Made by a program: the position numbers and the translations under genes. 64,000 nt of DNA from Saprospiraceae bacterium (lineage in GTDB: Bacteria > Bacteroidota > Bacteroidia > Chitinophagales > Saprospiraceae), in assembly GCA_016714985.1 (NCBI GenBank), contig JADKBS010000001.1, positions 515,001 to 579,000 of the forward strand, written 5' to 3'. Of this stretch, positions 51,026 to 59,813 are shown one piece after another. The notes under the pieces were generated by a model. It ran no database searches. It saw nothing but the letters and a program-made list of their open reading frames with translations, and was not told the DNA's origin. Numbering within the stretch: position 1 is the first letter of the stretch; each line of letters starts with the position of its first letter.

Positions 51026-52291
51026 TTAGCTCCTGCGCCTGTGTTGACGCTTGATTTTGGCCATCAATGTGCGCCCCTTATCAGCCCATATCAACGCTTT
51101 ATCAACCATAAAAACGGCCACCTCGTCCACAATATCCTTCGCCACTTCGGCCTTTGTTTTTAACTCAAAATCCTTGCGCTTATTGTCTCGGTGCAGGATG
51201 GTAATCTTGTTGGTGTCAAAATTGAAGCCAGCCCCGGCATCCTGTAGGGAGTTCAGCACAATGAAATCGAAATTCTTCTTTGCCAATTTCTCGCTGGCGT
51301 TCTGAAGCTCGTCGTTCGTTTCCAAGGCAAATCCAACGATGAACTGGCCGGGGCGTTTCATTTTGCCCAAAGAAGCGGCGATGTCGGGCGTCTTTTCCAG
51401 TTCAATGGTCATGTTATCGCCCCTTTTCTTGATTTTTTGCTCCGCAACGACTGCTGGGCGGTAGTCGGCCACCGCTGCCGAAAGCACGGAGATGTCGGCT
51501 TTTTCAAAATGCTGGACGGCGGCCTCGTACATTTGCTGTGCCGACTCCACTCGCACCGCCTGTATGTTCGGGTGCACGGCAGCGAGCTTGGATGGGCCTA
51601 GCAAGAGGATCACGCTGGCACCACGCTCGGCAAATTGCTCCGCAATGGCAACGCCCATCTTGCCGCTGGAGCGGTTGCCGATGAAGCGCACCGGGTCAAT
51701 GGCCTCGTAGGTGGGGCCAGCGGTCACGAGCACGTTCTTGCCTTGGAAATCGTGTTGTCGCTGAAAAAAATCGGCCAGAAAGGCCACGATTTCCTCCGGT
51801 TCCGCCATGCGCCCCTCGCCCACGAGGCCACTTGCCAGCTCACCGTAGCCCACGGGCAGGAAGTGGTTACCATAGCCTTTCAGGCGCTGCACGTTGGCTT
51901 GGGTGGCGGGGTGCTTCCACATGTCCAAGTCCATGGCCGGGGCAAAGAACACCGGACATCGGGCCGACAGGTACACCGCCGACACGATACTGTCGCAAAT
52001 GCCATTGGCCAGCTTGGCGAGGCTGTTGGCCGTTGCTGGCGCAACGATGAGGGCATCGGCCCACAGGCCAAGCTCTACATGGCTATTCCATTCGTGCTCC
52101 GCAATGACTTGGGTGAAGACGGGCCGCTTCGACAAGGTGGAAAGCGTCAGCGGGGTGATGAATTCGGTGGCAGCGGGAGTCATCAATACTTGTACCTCGG
52201 CCCCATTTTTCACCAAAAGCCGCACCAAGTGGGCGGCTTTATAGGCAGCGATGCTGCCCGTGACAGCGAGTATGATTTTATTACCGTGCAT
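51026..52291 (-). CDS. coaBC: Bifunctional phosphopantothenoylcysteine decarboxylase / phosphopantothenate-cysteine ligase
   Basis: Coenzyme A synthesis, second and third steps. N-terminal CoaC flavoprotein domain: ILAVTGSIAAYKAAHLV, the catalytic His in EHEWNSHVELG, and FFAPAMDLDMW. C-terminal CoaB domain from about residue 185: VLVTAGPTYEAIDPVRFIGNRSSGKMG. Length 421 aa. The last 25 residues (from VFMVDKALIW) extend past the family end and are basic, which matches the missing signal peptide of porD behind it: the junction of the two genes may have been altered. Confidence 0.95.
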   Translation of the reverse strand: MHGNKIILAVTGSIAAYKAAHLVRLLVKNGAEVQVLMTPAATEFITPLTLSTLSKRPVFTQVIAEHEWNSHVELGLWADALIVAPATANSLAKLANGICDSIVSAVYLSARCPVFFAPAMDLDMWKHPATQANVQRLKGYGNHFLPVGYGELASGLVGEGRMAEPEEIVAFLADFFQRQHDFQGKNVLVTAGPTYEAIDPVRFIGNRSSGKMGVAIAEQFAERGASVILLLGPSKLAAVHPNIQAVRVESAQQMYEAAVQHFEKADISVLSAAVADYRPAVVAEQKIKKRGDNMTIELEKTPDIAASLGKMKRPGQFIVGFALETNDELQNASEKLAKKNFDFIVLNSLQDAGAGFNFDTNKITILHRDNKRKDFELKTKAEVAKDIVDEVAVFMVDKALIWADKGRTLMAKIKRQHRRRS

Positions 52292-52304
52292 ATCTTAGCT
52301 CGTC

Positions 52305-52380
52305 GGTGGCAGTTGGCAGTCTGTACCGTGGAAGCAGTACCCGGCTGCCAACTGCCCACTGACGAACTGCCGACTGGCAC
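52305..52380. repeat. Inverted word repeat (GGCAGTTGGCAGT type)
   Basis: GTGGCAGTTGGCAGTCTG faces GGCTGCCAACTGCCCACTG between rpoZ and coaBC. Same words as at 3561 and 39533. Confidence 0.8.
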
Positions 52381-52382
52381 TA

Positions 52383-52718
52383 CTACTTGCGGCGGTTGGT
52401 ATTGTAGTGGTGGTGGATTTCACCTTTGATGAACTCCTCCGTGGCGATGAGTGTGGGGTTCGGAAGGCGCTCGTAGAACTTGGAGATTTCGATTTGCTCC
52501 TTGTTCTCGGTGATTTCCTCGATGGTGTCCGTATTCACGGCGAACTCTTCGAGCTTGCTATGCAACTCGTGCTTGAGGTCAATGGCCAACTGCTTGGAAC
52601 GCTTGGTGATGATGGCCAACGTCTCGTAGATATTCTGCGTTGGTTCCACCATAGCCGTGATGTTGCGAGCCTTCACGTTAGAGTCTAGCCCCTGTGCCTT
52701 GGTCTTGATATCTGCCAT
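52383..52718 (-). CDS. rpoZ: DNA-directed RNA polymerase omega/Rpb6-type subunit
   Basis: 111 aa, Bacteroidota form of the omega subunit, which helps assemble RNA polymerase. The core NIYETLAIITKRSKQLAIDLKHELHSKLEEF is the RpoZ/Rpb6 region; a Glu-rich helix and a conserved tail KFYERLPNPTLIATEEFIKGE follow. Its start overlaps the end of bamD by 41 bases, which suggests coupled translation. Confidence 0.92.
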   Translation of the reverse strand: MADIKTKAQGLDSNVKARNITAMVEPTQNIYETLAIITKRSKQLAIDLKHELHSKLEEFAVNTDTIEEITENKEQIEISKFYERLPNPTLIATEEFIKGEIHHHYNTNRRK

Positions 52719-53523
52719 TTGTGATTGATTTTAATTGCTTGACTGCGTTATTGTAAAATGATTTGACTTCGTTGTAGTTGTCGGAGCCCTTGAACTTATC
52801 AAGATAGTCCCTGGTATATTGGACGGTTCGCTTGAAGCGCTCCTCCTGTTTTTCGACTACGCTGTTTTCGGCGAGCAGGTAGTTAGCCTTGGCCATGTGG
52901 TAGCGCACCTGTTCGGCATTGCTGGTTTCCGGGAAGTCCTTCAAGAGGTTCTCGAAGGTCGTGGTGGCTGCTTGGTACTGCCGCATGTTATAATAGAGCA
53001 AGCCTTCGTCGAACACTTTTTGCTCCAGTTTTAGGCGCATCTCGTCAATCAGGCGGTTCACCTCCTTCAGCCTGGGGCTATTGGGATAGGTATTGGCGAA
53101 AAGCTGGAAATCTTCGATGGCCTTGTCGGTATAGGTCTGCTCCAAACGGAAGCCTGGCGACATCATGTAGTTGGCGTAGGACGCCATGAAATCCGCATCT
53201 TCCCGCTGTGCGCTGTTGGGGAAGGTCGAGGCGAAGTTCTTGAAATAGTAGTTGGCCATGATATACTTGCCCAGCTTATAAAAGGTATCGGCGTAGGTGA
53301 AGTAAATCTTTTCCAACTCAGGCTTGCCCCTGTAAGCAGGTATTATCAGTTCAAAAAGCGTTTGGGCACGCAAGTACTCTCCCTGTTCGTAATAAGATAA
53401 CGCTTTTGCGTACATCAGTTCAGAATTACCACTACCCCGGATTTTTTCAAATTCCGATTTGCAGCCGACTGCGAGCAGGGCAAAAACAGGCAAAAGCAGC
53501 AATTGGACGAGCCTTTTTTTCAT
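52678..53523 (-). CDS. bamD: Outer membrane assembly lipoprotein BamD
   Basis: Outer membrane protein assembly factor, 281 aa. The lipobox LLAVGC with Cys at about residue 21 follows a signal peptide starting at ATG 53523; TPR repeats follow (SYYEQGEYLRAQTLFE, FYKLGKYIMANYYFKNF, LLYYNMRQYQAATTTFENLLKDFPE). The longer open frame upstream overlaps the tRNA-like RNA and is not real. A TATCTTTG element lies 7 bases before the ATG, so the mRNA may be leaderless. First gene of bamD-rpoZ-coaBC-porD. Confidence 0.93.
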   Translation of the reverse strand: MKKRLVQLLLLPVFALLAVGCKSEFEKIRGSGNSELMYAKALSYYEQGEYLRAQTLFELIIPAYRGKPELEKIYFTYADTFYKLGKYIMANYYFKNFASTFPNSAQREDADFMASYANYMMSPGFRLEQTYTDKAIEDFQLFANTYPNSPRLKEVNRLIDEMRLKLEQKVFDEGLLYYNMRQYQAATTTFENLLKDFPETSNAEQVRYHMAKANYLLAENSVVEKQEERFKRTVQYTRDYLDKFKGSDNYNEVKSFYNNAVKQLKSITNGRYQDQGTGARL

Positions 53524-53530
53524 AGGGGTG

Positions 53531-53538
53531 CAAAGATA
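53531..53538 (-). promoter_or_regulatory. -7 element of the bamD operon
   Basis: TATCTTTG on the minus strand, 7 bases before the bamD ATG. No -33 TTG at the usual distance; AAATTGG word repeats (53541-53576) fill that place. Confidence 0.45.
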
Positions 53539-53540
53539 GG

Positions 53541-53576
53541 TAGAAATTGGAAATTGAAAATTGGAAATTGGGTTGA
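53541..53576. repeat. AAATTGG word array
   Basis: GAAATTGGAAATTGAAAATTGG iterations upstream of bamD; similar word at 2221. Confidence 0.6.
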
Positions 53577-53712
53577 GAATCAAACACTTGCGTGACTCGT
53601 TTCCCAAGCGAATGTCCCTAAGACCAAAATATTGAGGTTTGATAGTTTGGAAAACCACGATGGAAAGTGCATCAAAAACGCCGAAAGGTTGCCCGGCGGC
53701 ATGGCGGGAATT

Positions 53713-53750
53713 GAAAAAGGCGCTGCGGAACTGTTCCGCAACGCCTTTTT
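53713..53750 (-). terminator. Terminator of the tRNA-like RNA
   Basis: AAAAGGCGTTGCGGAACAG and its partner TTCCGCAGCGCCTTTTT on the minus strand, beginning four bases after the 3' end of the tRNA-like fold. Confidence 0.8.
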
Positions 53751-53754
53751 GCTG

Positions 53755-53912
53755 CTGTAAGGGGAGGACTCGAACCTCCACGAGGCGGTTAGCTGCAACA
53801 CAAAGAATAGTGGTCAACCCTGGTCGGATGGTCCGGCTCTATGTTGCGTTTATCCCGTTTACCCCCACCCCCGAGACAAGAGGGCATGGCTGCCTGATTT
53901 CATCACCTCACA
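53755..53912 (-). ncRNA. tRNA-like RNA with an 88-nt variable region
   Basis: On the minus strand the ends pair as a 7 bp acceptor stem (TGTGAGG at 53912-53906 with CCTTACA at 53762-53756). Next come TG, a D-like arm (3 bp stem, 12-nt loop containing GG), one G, an anticodon-like arm (5 bp CCCTC/GGGGG, 7-nt loop TTGTCTC), and, after 88 extra bases, a perfect T-arm (GGAGG, loop TTCGAGT, CCTCC; 53779-53763) stacked directly on the acceptor. The extra part has its own stem (GCAACA/TGTTGC). The formal anticodon would be GUC but the loop lacks the usual purine 37 and A38. CCA is not encoded. It has its own promoter and terminator. It is not a tmRNA: no tag reading frame is present. Function unknown. 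Confidence 0.65.
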
Positions 53913-53989
53913 ATTTTAATTGGCCGTTGGCAATTAGCTTTTGGCCGTTGGCTTCGAGCGGCAATCTTTTTTGTCGCTGTTTGATGATG

Positions 53990-54021
53990 CAAATTTAAAT
54001 ACAATTCGTCTTTTGATGCAA
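53990..54021 (-). promoter_or_regulatory. Promoter of the tRNA-like RNA
   Basis: On the minus strand TTG (54021-54019), 21-base spacer, TAAATTTG (53997-53990). Transcription would begin near 53983. Confidence 0.55.
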
Positions 54022-54366
54022 ATTTTTTAAAGAATATTTTTAAATTTTACAATTTTATTAATAATAATTCATTTTTGTTAAAAATATTTCAATAATAACT
54101 TTAAAATACCTTCTATCGTTGGAAAATATCTAATCAACAAGAAAATGATTGAAAATAATTCAAAAAAATAGAGCCTTGGTTAGATTTATGTCAATGAAAA
54201 CTAAATTTTAACGCAAAAATCAAGAAAATTATGAACAATGATTTTGATTCGCATCTATAGAACGGAAAGCAATCAAGTGTTCAAATTTAGTGTACTGCTG
54301 CCGACCCTTAGCAAGGTTCGTACCGAAACTTCTGACCAAACCTTAGGAAAGCAGCGGTCCAAAGGC

Positions 54367-54374
54367 TAATTTTG
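54367..54374 (+). promoter_or_regulatory. -7 element of skp
   Basis: TAATTTTG, 30 bases before the skp ATG; no clear -33 box. Confidence 0.4.
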
Positions 54375-54404
54375 CGCCCTTGTTTCCGAAACAACATCAA
54401 CAAT

Positions 54405-54920
54405 ATGAAAAGCATTTCCAAAATCATTTCGACTGCGCTCGTTTTTGCGTTCTTCGCAAACAACCTGTTGGCCCAAAAATATGGCCACGTCAACACGGGC
54501 AATATCCTCGTCCAGATTCCGGCTACCAAGGTCGCTGACGACAAGCTAAAAGCATTGCAGGACTCGCTGGTGGCCAATGGCCAGGCACTTGCCAAAAAAG
54601 TGCAAGAAGAATACATGGTCTTCGCAAAAGCCTATCAGGAGGGCAACGTGCCTCCCGTCGAAGCTCAAAAAAAACAGGCAGAATTTGAGGCAAAGGAAAA
54701 AGAACTTATCGCTATGGAGGACAATATCGCCGCCATCGTCGCCAATAAACGGGACGAGCTTCTCAGCCCCATCCTCGAAAAATTGGAGAAGGCCATCAAC
54801 GAGGTAGGCAAGGAAGGTGGCTATACCATGATTTTCGACACCAGTATCTTCAACGCCCTGCTGTTCGCCGCCGACGCTGGCGATGTCGAGCCGCTCGTGA
54901 AGACTAAAATGGGAATGTAG
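54405..54920 (+). CDS. OmpH/Skp family periplasmic chaperone
   Basis: 171 aa. Signal peptide from ATG 54405 (cleavage near LLAQ), then the Skp pattern: short beta start KYGHVNTGNILVQIP, long coiled-coil arms (LKALQDSLVANGQALAKKVQEE to KEKELIAMEDNIAAIVANKRDEL) and the closing YTMIFDTSIFNALLFA core. It carries outer membrane proteins across the periplasm. In many Bacteroidota skp follows bamA; here it stands alone. Confidence 0.9.
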   Translation: MKSISKIISTALVFAFFANNLLAQKYGHVNTGNILVQIPATKVADDKLKALQDSLVANGQALAKKVQEEYMVFAKAYQEGNVPPVEAQKKQAEFEAKEKELIAMEDNIAAIVANKRDELLSPILEKLEKAINEVGKEGGYTMIFDTSIFNALLFAADAGDVEPLVKTKMGM

Positions 54921-54934
54921 GGTTGCGCATTGCG

Positions 54935-55271
54935 GAACTTGTCCCGACACCTCGGGATTGCGGATTGGGGGAACAGTCAATTTGTTTATTCCTTGCTATT
55001 CAATGAAAGTGAAAAAACAAATTAAATCAAATTCCATCCCAACTCCTTACAAATCAACGTTTTGTAAATCCATTCCCGAAAAGCCGAGTCAGAATATTCA
55101 TCGCTTGTTATTCATCATTCACTAAAAGAAAGGAAGAACAGCAAAACTGGCGTCTCCTCAAATCCGACAAGTTCCGCAATCGAATGGGGCACAGCCAATT
55201 CAACCGCTTGGAATCAATGAGCAAGCGGTTGAAGCAGCAGCCTCCCCAAATCCGCAATCCGCAATCGAATA
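54935..55271. repeat. Gap with CGGATT words and a long-range inverted repeat
   Basis: No gene. ATTGCGGAACTTGTC near 54935-54950 pairs with GACAAGTTCCGCAAT near 55168-55182; GGATTGCGGATTGGGG and CAAATCCGCAATCCGCAATC words flank them. The last word ends at the ATG of the next gene. Confidence 0.7.
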
Positions 55272-55589
55272 ATGATCGCCGACACTCCACCTCCCCCCTA
55301 CTACGCCGTCATTTTCTCAAGCCTCCGCACAGATGTAGAGGCTGGGTACCATGAAACGGCTTTGCGCATGTTAGCGCTGGCCGCCGAGCAGCCCGGCTAC
55401 CTCGGCGTCGAGGGGGGTGCGGAAGGGCTTAGCATCACCATTTCTTATTGGGACAGCCTCGAAGCCATCCGCAACTGGAAACAGGTCGCTGAACACCAAA
55501 TTGCGCAGCAAAAAGGCCGCACCGACTGGTACACCGCCTACAAAACCCGCATCTGCAGGGTAGAACGGGACTATGGGTTTGAAAAATAA
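55272..55589 (+). CDS. Antibiotic biosynthesis monooxygenase-like (ABM) protein
   Basis: 105 aa dimeric alpha/beta-barrel protein of the ABM/YgiN type: YYAVIFSSLRTD, then MLALAAEQPGYLGVE, the strand SITISYWDSLEAIRNWKQVAEH and a C-terminal VERDY. Members include small quinone or haem monooxygenases and stress proteins; the substrate here is unknown. The ATG is preceded directly by a CGGATT word array. Confidence 0.8.
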   Translation: MIADTPPPPYYAVIFSSLRTDVEAGYHETALRMLALAAEQPGYLGVEGGAEGLSITISYWDSLEAIRNWKQVAEHQIAQQKGRTDWYTAYKTRICRVERDYGFEK

Positions 55590-55721
55590 TCCACTCAAGA
55601 TTTCAAACCTGCATATTCCTTTCCTAATTTCCGCCGTTTTTCATCGTTTTCTAAAATTGGCTGGTCAAGCTGACCGTGGGACTCCTTCCACCGTAGGCCG
55701 CCCACCGTCCATCGATTCATT

Positions 55722-56900
55722 ATGGCAAACGGCAAAATCTCCCGCAAACAAGTCCTCAAGACGTTCGGCGCACTCGGTGCTGGCGCAATATTGGCCCCCA
55801 TCCTCTCCAAAGCAGAAGGGCTTCACTTTGCTGACCGCAAAATGCGGGTCGGCCTCATCGGCTGCGGCAGCGTGAGTAATATGTACCTGCCCCACCTCAC
55901 CAAGTCGCCCTACGTGGAAGTGGTCAGCCTCTGCGACATCATTCCCGAAAGGGCAAAGGCCCAAGCCGAAAAGTACAAAGTAGCCAACCACTACCCACAC
56001 ATAGACCAGATGCTGGCCGGCGCGCCCTTCGACCTGCTCGTGAACACCACCGACATGCAGGAGCATGGCCGCCTGAACCGCATCGCCCTCACTGCCGGCA
56101 AGCACGTCTGGAGCGAAAAGCCCATGGCCAACACCTACAAGGAGGGCCGGGCGCTGCTCGATTTCGCCATTCAAAAGCTACGACTCTGGGGCCCCCGCCG
56201 TGGTCAACAGCCCCGGGTTTGCCTTCATGGCCAAGGCCATCAACGAGGGCAAGCTCCGGCCAAAATTGCCGCTCATGCCCACTACGGCCATACCGGGCCG
56301 GGCTGGTCGGCATTTTTCTAGAAAAAGGCGGTGGCAGCCTCCCCGACCTGCAACGTCTATAACATCGCCACACTAACCGGGCTGGCTCGGGCCCGCCAAA
56401 GGCCGACTGCATGACCACCATCGTCACCTGAGCGCACCGTGGACAACAAGGGCAAAATAAAGGGTAGGAGCCGAGGACAACACCATGCTCATCACCAATA
56501 CGGCAACGGCGTCCCTCTCCCACGTGCAGTGCGGCTTCAACTATTTCGACCCCTTCGGCCACGAAGGCGATGGGCAAGACCGCCCGACCATCATGCTCTG
56601 GGGCAGCCACGGCAATATGGCACTTATCGGCTACGACTGGGCGCCCTTCGGCGTCCACCTCGCCAACTCTTGGGACAAGCCCCAAGGCGAGCGCTTCCGT
56701 GCCCGGACCCCGGCACTACGTATGGGAGCAGGGCGCATCGGTCGTATCGGAGAGCTTGGTGACTGGGAAAGAACCGCTCATCGCCGCCGAACATGCTTTG
56801 CACGTGCTGGAGGTCATCGAGGCCGCCCGTAAGTCCCGGCAAGACGGGAAGCGGGTGATGCTGAAGTCGGGGTTTAAGTATCCGGTGGAGGGGGTAAGAG
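55722..56900 (+). pseudogene. Gfo/Idh/MocA family oxidoreductase, several frameshifts
   Basis: NAD(P)-dependent dehydrogenase, secreted type. The N terminus has an SRKQVLKTFGALGAGAILAP signal-like segment, then the Rossmann motif VGLIGCGSVSNMYLPHL, VSLCDIIPERAKA and AGKHVWSEKPMA with the catalytic Lys. After about 56175 the frame changes several times (NSPGFAFMAKAINEG, TNTATASLSHVQCGFNYFDPFGHEGDG, EHALHVLEVIEAARKSRQDG are in different frames). Most breaks need a single base added, so the gene is probably intact in the organism and damaged in this sequence. Confidence 0.8.
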
Positions 56901-57153
56901 GTGGCATCCCCTAAAGCACATAGCGGCAATGATGGGCACTTATACTTTGGGAGCCTAGGTTTTGTCCATTTGAATTTCCGCTTTGTTGGTCAAAAAGCAA
57001 ATAGCGCAAAGCTAACGGCCACAAAAGCAAAAGCCGCTTCCCGTTGTTCTTGTTGACCAAGATTATAGGGCCGCACCAGAGGCATCCGCCTCTTTTAATA
57101 GAAAGAACATATATTGGTTGAAAATGCCTATTTTCGCATTGTTTCAGACAAAT

Positions 57154-58663
57154 ATGTCTAAAAATAACCAACAAAACTCATTGGCTGAGAAAAAGGATGC
57201 CGCCATTTTGCAAAAAGGCGGCGCAATCGGGTGAATCGGAAAATGGTGGCGATCCTCGATCGGCGGCGGGTCGGCAAGACCTTCCTGATACGGTCGGTTT
57301 TCGCTGAAAAAAATCCGCTTCTGAAATCACGGGGGCTGCAAAACACGCCACGCTGACCCGGCAGCTCTCAACCTTACCTTCCAGGCTCCGGGAAGCCTTC
57401 GGGCGCACGCCCCGGCGACTACTCCGGCGATTGGCTCGAAGCCCTTCAACAACTGATTGTCAGCTTTGAAAATTTCCGGTTTTCAGGAAAACAGTCCTGT
57501 TTTTGTTGAACTTCCCTTGCTCGCCTCCCGGAAAAGCGAAGTTCTGGAAGGTCCCGGATTTTTGAACATTGGGCGGTCAAAAAACATCATCGTAGTGTTT
57601 TTGCGGCTCGGCGCACGTGGATGATTCAAAAAGTGGTACACACCAGGGCGGCCTGCACAACCGCACCCACCAAGCGCATCCACCTCCAGCCCTTTGACCT
57701 GCACGAGACCGAGCGTTTTTCTCATAAAAGTAAAACTTCTCGCTCGACCGCTCCAAACCCTCCAAATCTATATGGCGATGGGCGGCATCCGCACTATCTC
57801 AAAGAAGTGGGGGAGGACGGCAAAAAAAGGCCCTGCAAAACATTGAAAATTTGTTTTCGAGCACAGGGCTGCCTCACCGACGAGTTCAAAAAACTTTACC
57901 CGGCCCTTTTTGGAAAAATCCCGGAAAACATATCGCCATGTACCGCCCTCGCCCCAAAAATGGAAGGATTGACCCGTCGGGAAAACTCATCGGGACACCG
58001 CTGGCGGATGGCGGTGGCCTGACGAGAGTACTGGAAGAATTGTCGAGTTCGGGCTTCATCACCGAATATTTGCCTCTAAGACGCAAGCGCAAAAGGACGT
58101 TTTTTTTCCGCCTGACCGGGACGAGTACTCGCTGTTTTACTCCGAGTTCATCCAGCCGCTGAAAAACAAAGATAGGACGCCTAGCAACATTTCAGACAAA
58201 CGCCGCAGTTCACGGCTTGGGAGCGGCTGTACTTTTGAAAACTTTTTTCCAACCTTTTGAACGTCCCGGAAATCCAAAAGGCGATGAGCATTGCTAAGCA
58301 TCCACGCCGAGGCTTCCGGTTTTTACCTCAGCAGCGGCACGGCCAACGAGCACGGTGAGCAAATTGACCTTGCTCGATCGGCGTGACAACGTGATTGACC
58401 TTTTCGAGTTGAAAGTTCTACAACGAACCTTTCCGGCTCCGACAAATCGGACGCCCTGCTGCGTGAAAAAATCGGCAATTTCCGCCGCTTGTCGCGCTAC
58501 CCGAAAAGCAGTTCCTCAGTTTCCTCAGCACTTTTTGGCCTGAAGCCCCAACGAAAAACAGCAAAGTTTCCTTTTGGTGAGCCCGCTAGACGCGATGGAT
58601 GTGCTGTTTGAAAAGTTTGAGGATTTTTTTAAAGAAGCCGCCCACAAGTCGGAGAACGGGTGA
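57154..58663 (+). pseudogene. AAA ATPase of the archaeal-type/DUF234 family, heavily frameshifted
   Basis: Fragments in three frames match one protein: AAILQKAAQSGESE then ILDRRRVGKTFLIRSVFAEKNP (Walker A G-K-T), WMIQKVVHTRGGLHN, RLQPFDLHETERF, GGIRTISKKW, a GGLTRVLEELSSSGFI winged-helix part, and the C-terminal DUF234-like nuclease part near IDLLDRRDNVIDLFELK with the D-E-x-K site. Such proteins are common, multi-copy and of unknown function, perhaps defence- or toxin-like. Many single-base gaps; either decayed or badly sequenced. Confidence 0.65.
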
Positions 58664-58821
58664 TGTGGTGGAAGCCGGGGTTTAGGTATCGGTGGCCAAA
58701 CGAGAAATTGAAACATTGAGAAATTTGTGCCCCACCTCGACCCCGTTACGGAGGCTTTGGAATCAATAGGCTGAAATTGGTACGGCTCCGGATTGGGTAG
58801 TGCTGTGCTTGTCAGGGGTAC

Positions 58822-59674
58822 TTTATTTTAAGGTTGATTTAAAAAACCTTCCACCATCCCTTAACAACTCCGCTGGCTTCTCCGCATGAACCCAGTGCCC
58901 AGCGCCTTCCACTGTTTTATATCAGAATTTGGGAACAGCTTTTTATCAGCGCCCCGTCGTCGGGCAAGGTGACATGTTTCGGAGCGACCTCCCCTTTATA
59001 AACAAAGACTACCATCGAAAGCCTTGCCCTCTACCGCTGCCAAAATATCGGGGTAGGTGCTTCCAGAGCACAGGCAGGTTCATCTTGAATTCAAAGCCGC
59101 CGTCCGCTTTCCTCGTCAGGTTTTTCATCAAAAACTGCCGCACGTCCAGCTATCTGGATCGCTCCACAAGGAAGGCCGCCGCCCTTTCTATCAGCAATAT
59201 TGTTCAAGTCCATTGCCTGCAACGCTTCGAAAACTCTCGAAGTGGCCACCGGGGTACGCCTTCGGCGCAATGTCAACGACCACCCGTTTCTTCACCATAT
59301 CGGGATGGGTAAGGGCGAACTGCATGGCCGTCTTGCGCCCATCGAGTGGCCGATGATGTGCGCTCCATCGTACATCCAATGGGTTTCATGAAATGGCGCA
59401 GGTCTTCGGCCAGCGTGGGGTAGTCGTGCACATCGGCATGGGGCGAGCGGCCGTGGTTGCGCTGGTCAATGATGAAAACGGTATTCGGTTCGGCCAGTTG
59501 CCGGGCGATGGTCTGCCAATTGTCCAGCGTGCCGAACAGCGCGTGCAGGATAACGACGGGGGTCGCCTTTTCCGAAAGTTTTATAGTTAAGAACAAGTTT
59601 GCAAATGTTTTAAAGGCGTTTGCGAAGCAGTTTTTACCCTTTGCAAACTTGTGAAAACACAGCGAATGCCGCAT
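58822..59674 (-). pseudogene. Alpha/beta hydrolase (YbfF-like esterase), frameshifted
   Basis: Reading from 59674: VVILHALFGTLDNWQTIA, FIIDQRNHGRSPHADVHDYPTLAEDL and, after a shift, GHSMGGKTAMQFAL (nucleophile elbow with Ser) and VVDIAPKAYPGGH; the C-terminal GAGHWVHAEKPAELL (catalytic His) lies near 58860-58910 in another frame. This is the layout of YbfF-type esterases. At least four frame breaks. The start codon is uncertain. Confidence 0.75.
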
Positions 59675-59813
59675 TGTTCAGCCTCAAATTTCCATCGAAA
59701 TAAGACCAAATCAGTAAAAACATGCGTGGCGATAACAGCTTGGCGAAATCAAGGCGTTGAAATCAACGCCTTAAACCGACCAGCCGTTCACCGTCCACCG
59801 TCCACCGAACTTT

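Larger units (their letters stand above)
53913..54404. other. AT-rich intergenic region between the tRNA-like RNA and skp
   Basis: Contains a TGGCCGTTGGC word repeat (53919-53953), the promoter of the minus-strand RNA and a very AT-rich stretch at 54000-54240. No gene seen. Confidence 0.5.

Noticed and set aside
53755..53912. tmRNA or SRP RNA identity for the tRNA-like RNA
   Set aside because: No tag frame ending in ALAA, and the GTGAGG...GGCAGCC part that recalls the SRP tip has no outer helix; the ends pair as a tRNA acceptor instead.
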